Assembly: GCA_964485235.1 (NCBI GenBank)
Contig: CAZAIO010000123.1
Span: 1-7,446, forward strand
Length of the DNA stretch: 7,446 nucleotides
Origin: CAZAIO01 sp964485235
GTDB lineage: Bacteria > Chloroflexota > Dehalococcoidia > GIF9 > UBA5629
Reading direction: 5' to 3'
A model generated the notes under the pieces. It was not told the origin of the DNA. It saw nothing but the letters and a program-made list of their open reading frames with translations, and ran no database searches. Positions 1-5,283 of this stretch are shown here, piece by piece. Positions within the stretch are counted from its first letter, which is position 1. Every line of letters begins with the position of its first letter. The translations under genes were made by a program, and so were the position numbers.

Positions 1-54
1 CTATTGTCGACGATATTGTCGTTAGTATGTGATAACAGAAAAATACCGGATGTT

Positions 55-477
55 TTACGGGGTATCGACGGAAATATCGTAGCGTTTTGTTTTCCATGCG
101 TCCGGACCTGTAGTTTGTATGGTGAAACTCCATGTCTCATAGGGTGCCACATTTTCTTTTGTCGCAGATTCCGTGGCGATCACCTCTCCGTTTGCGTTGT
201 AAAAACGCGCCGTGATTACCACTTTATCCAGGTATGAATCGCTCGAATTTTCAGCTCTCCCCGAGATTACCGCTGTACTGCTCGGATGGTCGCCGGTGAA
301 TTCATGTACTGCAAGGGAATCTTCGATGACTGTAACACGTTCCGTAGGGACACTGCTGTCCCCTGTCTTCTTCGAACAAGCTGCCGGAAGAAGAGAGAGC
401 CCGATCAATACTATAAACGCTACAATTATATATAGCCTGTTCATTACTTTACGTCGTGAGTACGATGTTTTATTCAT
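55..477 (-). CDS. Small probable lipoprotein with FxLYD-like domain
   Basis: This encodes a 140-residue envelope protein of unknown specific role. Residues 12-30 form a signal peptide (MNR, then a hydrophobic run IIVAFIVLIGLSLL), ending in LPAAC with Cys34 as the likely lipidated residue. The lipobox is imperfect, with Pro rather than Leu at -3. After a Ser/Thr-rich linker, residues 66-122 match the FxLYD pattern by eye: ISGRAENSSD, then a VVITARFYNANGEVI strand pair, then VAPYETWSF. This small beta-sandwich is common in bacterial and archaeal lipoproteins. Neither candidate start, the first codon or Met12 at 444, has a clear ribosome site. Met12 gives the more typical lipoprotein signal peptide, so the first 11 residues may not be translated. 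It lies just downstream of another small lipoprotein gene on the same strand, suggesting co-transcription. The gene is confident; its function is not known. Confidence 0.8.
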   Translation of the reverse strand: MNKTSYSRRKVMNRLYIIVAFIVLIGLSLLPAACSKKTGDSSVPTERVTVIEDSLAVHEFTGDHPSSTAVISGRAENSSDSYLDKVVITARFYNANGEVIATESATKENVAPYETWSFTIQTTGPDAWKTKRYDISVDTP

Positions 478-511
478 TTATGATCTATATGCGATACTTT
501 TTAACCGACGG

Positions 512-901
512 CTATCTTCCGCAACATGACTTTTTTGCGTTTTCATTGACTATCACCCCGATGGTCACTGTAGCCTCATCGCTGTTTCCGTTGGGGTCCT
601 GAGCGATAACCATGATATGAAAATCTCCATACTCGTTCGGTGCTTTCCATGTGACTACGGGACCGGAACCTGAGAGCTCACCATCCGTGCATGACCATTT
701 AAAGGCAATATCATCTCCTTCAGGAGATGAAACAACGCAGTTTAGCGTTGTTTTTCCTTTCGGATATACATACAGCGTACTTGCATCCAGTTTGGAGATC
801 TGCAACACCTTATGAGGTGCGACGCACGACGTAAATAATAAAATACTGATGATGATAAGAATGACCGGAATAAATGTTTTTGTTTTGTAGATATTTTTCA
901 T
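512..901 (-). CDS. Small probable lipoprotein with Ig/PKD-like domain
   Basis: This encodes a surface-anchored protein of about 129 residues with no recognised specific function. I start it at the ATG at 901, four codons inside the longest frame (913), because GGA lies 7 bases upstream and the product then begins MKNIYKTK, a normal positively charged n-region. A hydrophobic segment (FIPVILIIISILL) leads to FTSC, whose Cys is the likely lipid-anchored residue; Phe at -3 is unusual for a lipobox. The mature part is one Ig/PKD-like beta-sandwich: YPKGKTTLNC, then SPEGDDIAFKWSC, then a Gly/Ser loop and VVTWKAP, then a GDFHIMVIAQDPNGNS segment and VTIGV. Two Cys within the domain could pair. The end, KKSCCGR, has two adjacent Cys, which is odd for an exported domain. 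Its stop is followed about 35 bases later by the FxLYD lipoprotein gene, so the two probably form one transcript. Confidence 0.8.
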   Translation of the reverse strand: MKNIYKTKTFIPVILIIISILLFTSCVAPHKVLQISKLDASTLYVYPKGKTTLNCVVSSPEGDDIAFKWSCTDGELSGSGPVVTWKAPNEYGDFHIMVIAQDPNGNSDEATVTIGVIVNENAKKSCCGR

Positions 902-987
902 TGTCGTATCCATTAAAGTTCATTTCTATCGCAGGTATAAGCTCAATAGTAATATTTTCTGTAAGAGTATATATTTACTTTGCGATT

Positions 988-1016
988 TTGACAATAGCCT
1001 TTCTAATAATTATAGC
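988..1016 (+). promoter_or_regulatory. Sigma-70-type promoter for the glyA pair
   Basis: A perfect -35 box TTGACA (988-993) is followed after exactly 17 bases by TATAGC (1011-1016), which matches four of six -10 consensus positions. Transcription would start near 1023, giving a leader of roughly 64 bases to the TTG start at 1087. It sits in the gap between the divergent lipoprotein pair and the first glyA gene. I see no equally good promoter facing the lipoproteins, although that side is AT-rich. Confidence 0.6.
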
Positions 1017-1086
1017 ACCTGAATAGTTGTTTGACCGATGTTGAGAGACAGTGATATCATTGCTGAAATATGTTGGAGTTCAGCAC

Positions 1087-2325
1087 TTGGTAACTAATAA
1101 TTTACCGGACACCGAGCTTCTCCATCTATTAGAACTTGAAGCCGTACGGCAAAAAGAGACTGTCAACCTGATACCTTCTGAGAACTATGTGAGCAGGCAA
1201 ATATTGCAGGCTCAGGGTTCGCTTCTGACGAACAAGTACGCGGAAGGATATCCGGGAAACCGGTATTACTCGGGTTGTACGTATGTAGATGATGCAGAAG
1301 CGCAGGCGATAGAGAGAGCACAAAAGTTATTCAAAGCCGACCATGCGAATGTGCAACCGCACAGCGGCAGCCAGGCTAACATGGGCGCTTACTTCGCTCT
1401 GCTCAATCTCGGCGATACGGTGCTGGCTATGTCTCCGGCACATGGAGGACATTGTACTCACGGTGCTCCCGATAATTTTTCAGGAAAATGGTACAGGTTC
1501 GTCCATTACGGCGTTCGTCCGGACACCGGACACATAGACTACGATGAAATTGAAAAGCTTGCGCTGGAACACAGGCCGAAAATGATAGTGGCAGGAGCAA
1601 GCGCCTATCCGCGTAGAATTGATTTTAAACGGTTCCGTCATATTGCAGACAGGGTCGGCGCATTGTTTATGGCGGACATGGCGCACACTGCCGGACTTGT
1701 AGCTGCCGGTGTGGTCCCTTCTCCTGTGCCTCTCGCCGATATGGTCTCGGCTTCTACACATAAGACACTGCGCGGACCGCGCGGGGGTCTTATCCTGTGT
1801 AAAGAGCAGTTTGCCTCGAAGGTCAATTCTGCGGTATTCCCTATGATGCAGGGCGGACCGTTGATGCATGTCATCGCAGCAAAGGCGGTGGCATTCTCCG
1901 AAGCAATGCAGCCGGATTTCGCGGTATATCAGAAGAACGTGCTGGAAAATGCAGATGTGCTTGCGCAGGAGCTTTTAGAAAACGGTTTCCGGTTGATGAC
2001 CGGAGGTACCGATACTCATATGATTATTATAGACCTCAGCGGGCTGGATATCGACGGAAGGGCTGCCCAGGCGACACTCGACAGGGCGGGTATCATTCTG
2101 AACGGGATGGCAATTTCCATTCCCGGAAAAGCAGAGGCCGGAAGCTGTCTCAGGCTGGGGACACCGGCGGTAACGAGCCGTGGTTTCGGAAAAGAAGAAA
2201 TGAAGCATATCGCCGGGTTCATAAAAGAGGTGATGCATAGCCCTGATGATGCCGTTATCGAGAAGAAGGTGAGGGGACAGGTTGTGGAAATTTGCAGGCG
2301 GTTTCCCGCACCCGGGCTTGACTGA
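1087..2325 (+). CDS. glyA: Serine hydroxymethyltransferase paralogue 1, altered folate pocket
   Basis: This is a PLP-dependent fold-type I enzyme of the SHMT family. The canonical cytosolic reaction interconverts serine plus tetrahydrofolate with glycine plus methylenetetrahydrofolate. With the TTG start it is 412 residues, a normal length. I prefer TTG at 1087 over GTG at 1051 because GGAG lies 8 bases upstream and the extra 12 residues do not look like family sequence. Visible residues (this protein's numbering): Ser31 in IPSEN, Tyr51 and Glu53 in NKYAEGYPG, Tyr60-Tyr61, PLP-ring His122, Asp197 and His200 in MADMAHTAGL, Schiff-base Lys226 in STHKTLRGPRGG, Phe251 before MMQGGP, and Arg356. 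The folate-pocket positions equivalent to E. coli Leu121, Leu127 and Asn347 are Pro117, Cys123 and Met341, and the loop after Met341 is divergent and one residue shorter. Family membership is certain, but normal folate-dependent activity as a homodimer is doubtful. It is first in a likely two-gene operon with a second SHMT. Confidence 0.93.
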   Translation: MVTNNLPDTELLHLLELEAVRQKETVNLIPSENYVSRQILQAQGSLLTNKYAEGYPGNRYYSGCTYVDDAEAQAIERAQKLFKADHANVQPHSGSQANMGAYFALLNLGDTVLAMSPAHGGHCTHGAPDNFSGKWYRFVHYGVRPDTGHIDYDEIEKLALEHRPKMIVAGASAYPRRIDFKRFRHIADRVGALFMADMAHTAGLVAAGVVPSPVPLADMVSASTHKTLRGPRGGLILCKEQFASKVNSAVFPMMQGGPLMHVIAAKAVAFSEAMQPDFAVYQKNVLENADVLAQELLENGFRLMTGGTDTHMIIIDLSGLDIDGRAAQATLDRAGIILNGMAISIPGKAEAGSCLRLGTPAVTSRGFGKEEMKHIAGFIKEVMHSPDDAVIEKKVRGQVVEICRRFPAPGLD

Positions 2326-2365
2326 GTACATTACATAATAAGGAAATTAAATTACAGGCGAAGTA

Positions 2366-3589
2366 ATGCCGGACAAAGATATTGCTAAGATTTTAAAGCT
2401 GGAAGAAGATCGCCAGCAAAATACTATCGACCTCATAGCCGCAGAAAACTATGCAAGCAAAGCGGTGCTGGACTTGCAGGGTTCCATTCTGACCAATAAG
2501 TATACGTACGGTTATCCGTCGGGAAACGGCTCCGTACGGCCGTATACCGATGCCATTGAAATACTGGCAATCGAACGGGCAAAGCAATTATTCAATGCCG
2601 AACATGCCAATGTACAGCCTCACGCCGGTAGCCAGGCTAATATGGCGGTATATATAGCATTGCTCGAGCCGGGCGATACCGTGATGGGAATGACATTGAG
2701 TCACGGGGGACACCTGACACATGGAGCACCAGCCAATTTCTCGGGAAAATTCTTTAACTTTACATATTACGGGCTGAACCGTGATACGGAGATGATCGAC
2801 TACGACGAGGTGGAGGCGCTTGCGTTACAGCACAGGCCGAAGATGATCATCGCCGGTTCCAGTTCATACCCGAGGTTTATCGATTTTGAACGTTTTCGCC
2901 GTATTGCCGACAGGGTAAACGCGTTTCTCATGGTTGATATAGCCCATATCGCCGGGCTTGTGGCTGCGGGTCTTCATCCAACGCCGGTACCCCATGCCCA
3001 TGTGGTGACATCGTCGAGCCATAAGACGATGCGCGGCCCGCGCAGCGGTTTCATCCTGTGCAAAAAAGAGCTGGCGTCGAAAATAGACAACGCAGTTATG
3101 CCCATGCTTCAGGGCGGGCCTCTTATTCACGCTATTGCGGGAAAAGCACAGGCTTTTTACGAGGCGTTACAACCGGAGTTCCGCGAGTACCAGAAAGCTA
3201 TTCTGGACAATACACGGACGCTTGCCGATGAGCTGCAAAAAGCTGGATTCAAGCTGGTTACCGGAGGGACGGACAACCATATTGCGCTTGTCGATCTTAC
3301 GACGAGCGGCATAACCGGCATTGTCGCTCAGGAGGCGCTGGAAGCAAGCGGCATTATCGCCAACAGAAATGCTATACCGTTCGATCCGTACCCGCCGAAA
3401 ATTGCAGGAGGTATCAGGTTCGGCGCACCCGCGGCCACCACGCGAGGCTTCGGCACGCAGGAAATGAAACAGGTGGCATCGTTTATTATCCGGGTGATGG
3501 CTGATCCTGAGAATGAACAGCTTCAGTCCGAAGTCCGGGAAGAAGTCGTTGCCCTATGTCAGCGTTTCCCCATACCCGGCCTGAATTAG
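2366..3589 (+). CDS. glyA: Serine hydroxymethyltransferase paralogue 2, lacking catalytic Glu
   Basis: This is a second SHMT-family PLP enzyme of 407 residues, starting 40 bases after its neighbour stops. The ATG has AGG 7 bases upstream. It keeps the PLP machinery: Tyr46, His116 in LSHGGHLTHG, Asp191 and His194 in VDIAHIAGL, Lys220 in SSSHKTMRGPRSG, and Arg351. It also keeps the same-subunit folate residues Leu111, Leu117 and Asn335 (in NRNAIPFDP). The loop that family members send into the partner active site is rewritten: NKYAEGYPG-K-RYYGG becomes NKYTYGYPSGNGSVRP. The catalytic Glu57 equivalent is therefore Tyr48, the Tyr64-Tyr65 pair is gone and the loop is one residue shorter. Phe257 is Met245, and the substrate-binding Ser35 is Ala26. 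Loss of that Glu is known to abolish folate-dependent turnover in studied SHMTs while sparing folate-independent aldol cleavage. It may partner with the upstream paralogue or have a new PLP reaction. The frame is intact and it is not a pseudogene. Confidence 0.93.
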   Translation: MPDKDIAKILKLEEDRQQNTIDLIAAENYASKAVLDLQGSILTNKYTYGYPSGNGSVRPYTDAIEILAIERAKQLFNAEHANVQPHAGSQANMAVYIALLEPGDTVMGMTLSHGGHLTHGAPANFSGKFFNFTYYGLNRDTEMIDYDEVEALALQHRPKMIIAGSSSYPRFIDFERFRRIADRVNAFLMVDIAHIAGLVAAGLHPTPVPHAHVVTSSSHKTMRGPRSGFILCKKELASKIDNAVMPMLQGGPLIHAIAGKAQAFYEALQPEFREYQKAILDNTRTLADELQKAGFKLVTGGTDNHIALVDLTTSGITGIVAQEALEASGIIANRNAIPFDPYPPKIAGGIRFGAPAATTRGFGTQEMKQVASFIIRVMADPENEQLQSEVREEVVALCQRFPIPGLN

Positions 3590-3642
3590 TTTTGGTCCCG
3601 ATAATGTAATTCTGCATACTTGCATTATTTGTGTTGACCTGG

Positions 3643-3671
3643 CAGGCTGTACTTTGCCTGTATTCATTTTT
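3643..3671 (+). terminator. Weak candidate terminator after the glyA pair
   Basis: CAGGC (3643-3647) pairs with GCCTG (3656-3660) around an 8-base loop, with one further outer G-T pair. T-rich sequence (TATTCATTTTT) follows. It lies 54 bases after the second glyA stop. The stem is only 5-6 pairs and the T tract is interrupted, so this is tentative. Confidence 0.3.
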
Positions 3672-3836
3672 CCTGTGCCGCTTTGTACCTTCATATTATT
3701 TGTATGGTCGGCTGTATCGCCCTTTTTCTTTCTCACCATTTGCCTGTTTTTTTACAGGGATTTTACATTCGGACAATACGCAGATAACAATCAACTCCTA
3801 GAATAGTCTCAGGCTGATGATTTGATGGAAGTGCGG

Positions 3837-3850
3837 TGCCGGGCCCGGCA
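3837..3850. promoter_or_regulatory. Perfect 14-base palindrome, possible operator
   Basis: TGCCGGGCCCGGCA reads identically on both strands. It ends 43 bases before the GTG start of the secreted glycine-rich protein and 30 bases before its ribosome site, a plausible position for a dimeric regulator near a promoter. It has no T tract, so it is not a normal terminator. Because it is all one GC-rich block with no spacer, it could also be a chance palindrome. Confidence 0.35.
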
Positions 3851-3880
3851 GTACTCACCCGTTGAAGGCAGTCAATAAGC

Positions 3881-3886
3881 AAGGAG
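3881..3886 (+). promoter_or_regulatory. Strong ribosome binding site deciding a GTG start
   Basis: AGGAGG lies 7 bases before the GTG at 3894. It is the strongest Shine-Dalgarno sequence in the window and fixes this non-ATG start. It suggests that the secreted protein is well translated. Confidence 0.8.
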
Positions 3887-3893
3887 GTACACT

Positions 3894-4403
3894 GTGAAAA
3901 AGGTAGTATATATTTTACTGGCGGCCCTGTTCGTGGTCGCAGGCCTGGGAGCGGTCCAGCCGGTCCGTGCCGATGATATGAGCAATATCGAGGATGGAGA
4001 GGCTGCCGTGTCCGGTGCCGGTACGCTCGTCGCAAATGGTGACGGGATCGCATTGCTGGGGGGGCGCGGTATAGTGTGGTTGCGAGGCAATGGTGTTCTG
4101 TGGATACAGGATGCCGGCGGTGATGCCGATATCCGCGTGACCGGTTATGGAAACATGAAGGAATATCCGGACGGATGGGTCCAGTACGCCGGTCTACATG
4201 GTAAAGCACTGATCAAAGGAAGCAAGGTCCGTGTGGTGGTTGCCGGAACGGATATAAACCTGAGAGCGAGGGGCAGGGGCAGAGTCCTTCTCTGGGGGCA
4301 CGGCAGTTATGAAACGGACGGTGTCTCCGGCGAATGGAAGTCCACCGGCATAGGAGAGACTGTAAAATTTACCGTCCCGAGAGAAACAGCGGCAGTCGAA
4401 TAG
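3894..4403 (+). CDS. Secreted glycine-rich beta-repeat protein, unknown function
   Basis: This is a 169-residue exported protein whose family I cannot name with certainty. A Sec signal peptide is clear: MKKVVY, then a hydrophobic core, then VQPVRA with likely cleavage before DDMS at residue 27. The mature protein of about 143 residues is dominated by an eight-residue periodicity. GAG, GDG, GRG and GNG begin at residues 41, 49, 57 and 65, each followed by four mostly hydrophobic residues (for example GRGIVWLR, GNGVLWIQ). The pattern recurs at residues 127 and 135 (GRGRVLLW, GHG), with GYG at 84. This suggests a beta-roll or beta-solenoid with turns at the Gly positions. There is no Cys and no visible membrane anchor or cell-wall sorting signal, so it is probably periplasmic, cell-surface or extracellular. 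It is monocistronic, with a strong terminator behind it. A two-component system follows and could regulate it, but nothing in the sequence proves that. Confidence 0.85.
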   Translation: MKKVVYILLAALFVVAGLGAVQPVRADDMSNIEDGEAAVSGAGTLVANGDGIALLGGRGIVWLRGNGVLWIQDAGGDADIRVTGYGNMKEYPDGWVQYAGLHGKALIKGSKVRVVVAGTDINLRARGRGRVLLWGHGSYETDGVSGEWKSTGIGETVKFTVPRETAAVE

Positions 4404-4419
4404 AATACAACAACGGCAT

Positions 4420-4461
4420 TACGGCAAGCTGTACATATTACAGCTTGCCGTATTTTCCTTT
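4420..4461 (+). terminator. Strong rho-independent terminator
   Basis: A perfect 14-base-pair stem (4420-4433 with 4439-4452) closes a five-base loop CATAT and is followed by TTTTCCTTT. It begins 17 bases after the stop of the secreted protein gene, separating that gene from the two-component system. The stem is symmetrical, but the T tract favours the plus direction. A TATACT box at 4461-4466 lies right behind it and could be part of the next unit's promoter, although I found no good -35 partner. Confidence 0.88.
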
Positions 4462-4544
4462 ATACTATTCCAGGAAAATGACAAATGACGGTATTTGTAC
4501 TAGCATAACAGCTAACAATTCACATTTAATAACGGAGCGTGCCG

Positions 4545-5240
4545 ATGACCACAATATTGATCGTCGATGATGAGCCGAACATCGTTGAGCTTGCCAGGCT
4601 CTATCTTGAAAGAGAGGGATTCCTTGTAGTAGCTGCCGGAACGGGAGAGGAAGCTCTTTCCATTCTTTCGCAGGGGCACATTTCACTCGTTGTGCTTGAC
4701 CTCATGTTACCGGATATAGACGGCCTTGAAATCTGCCGTGAGATACGTAAGAAAGGCGATTTGCCGGTACTCATGCTTACCGCCAGGAAAGAGGACGTCG
4801 ATAAAATCGTAGGGCTTGAGCTGGGCGCGGATGATTATCTGACAAAACCGTTCAATCCCCGGGAACTGGTGGCGCGGGTGAAAGCTGTCCTGAGGAGGTA
4901 CCAGGAGGGGACAAGAGCAGGGCAGGCAATCGAACGGGGCAATCTGCGTATCGATATAGCCCGGCGGGAAGCAACGGTGGAAGGGTACCCGTTGACGTTA
5001 CGGACAAAGGAGTTCGACCTGCTGGTTGCGCTTATGCAAAACTTCGAGATAGTCTTGACGAGAGACCGGCTTCTGGAATCGGTATGGGGTACCGCTTTCT
5101 ACGGCGAGACGAGGACGGTTGATATTCATATCAACCATATAAGGGATAAATTGAGCGGTTCGAATGTTAATATCGAAACGATCAGGAGTGTGGGATATAA
5201 AATGACAATGAAAAAGGACGGAGGCCCGGCGAAAGAGTAA
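4545..5240 (+). CDS. Two-component response regulator, OmpR/PhoB family
   Basis: This is a cytoplasmic DNA-binding transcription factor of 231 residues, switched by phosphorylation from its partner kinase. The receiver domain (about 1-115) shows the acidic pair Asp8-Asp9, phosphoacceptor Asp52 in VVLDLMLPDIDG, Thr79 in MLTAR, and Lys101 in DDYLTKPF. A linker leads to a winged-helix effector domain (about 130-228) with LTLRTKEFDLL, the ESVWG segment, the recognition-helix pattern RTVDIHINHIRDKL, and the wing IRSVGYKM. I chose ATG at 4545 over the in-frame GTG at 4539 because GGAG (4534-4537) is 7 bases from the ATG but only 1 base from the GTG. All key residues are present, so it should be functional. 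It looks similar to PhoP or ResD-type regulators, but the target regulon cannot be read from the sequence. The kinase gene follows after 43 bases in the same direction. Confidence 0.95.
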   Translation: MTTILIVDDEPNIVELARLYLEREGFLVVAAGTGEEALSILSQGHISLVVLDLMLPDIDGLEICREIRKKGDLPVLMLTARKEDVDKIVGLELGADDYLTKPFNPRELVARVKAVLRRYQEGTRAGQAIERGNLRIDIARREATVEGYPLTLRTKEFDLLVALMQNFEIVLTRDRLLESVWGTAFYGETRTVDIHINHIRDKLSGSNVNIETIRSVGYKMTMKKDGGPAKE

Positions 5241-5283
5241 TGGCCGTAATGGTTCAGGTCCGGGAATACCGGTTGAGGGACAC

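Larger units (their letters stand above)
3590..3893 (+). other. 304-base intergenic gap between glyA pair and secreted protein gene
   Basis: I see no convincing gene here on either strand. The only long minus-strand frame crossing it runs antisense to the secreted protein gene and has an Arg/His/Pro-rich, shadow-like composition. The first 160 bases are T-rich on the plus strand. It contains a weak hairpin after the glyA stop, a short CCTGT/ACAGG inverted repeat around a T run near 3744-3760, and a perfect palindrome at 3837-3850. A promoter for the downstream gene must lie here, but no hexamer pair is clear. TTTACA near 3763 with TAACAA 17 bases later is the best weak candidate. Confidence 0.5.

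Noticed and set aside
1..25. Repeated TATTGTCG near the window edge as a regulatory repeat or terminator
   Set aside because: Only two short copies and at best a four-pair stem, too little to distinguish from chance.
1480..1869. Minus-strand open frames within the first glyA gene
   Set aside because: They have shadow composition, and the plus-strand frame is a conserved enzyme.
1087..3589. Tandem glyA as a recent duplication or assembly artefact
   Set aside because: The two genes differ throughout at both DNA and protein level, including functional residues, so this is an old duplication or separate acquisition and not a repeat error.
2366..3589. Second glyA as a pseudogene
   Set aside because: The frame is complete, length is normal, PLP residues are intact and changes are concentrated in one functional loop rather than scattered.
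3744..3760. CCTGT/ACAGG inverted repeat around a T run as a terminator
   Set aside because: Only five pairs, with the T run in the loop rather than after the stem.
3763..4209. 148-residue minus-strand open frame over the intergenic gap and the secreted protein gene
   Set aside because: Its product is Arg/His/Pro-rich with no domain, it lies antisense to a gene with a strong ribosome site and signal peptide, and it has no ribosome site of its own.
5251..5275. CCGG-GAATA-CCGG inverted repeat between regulator and kinase genes
   Set aside because: Very short stem without a T tract; unlikely to stop transcription in what looks like an operon.
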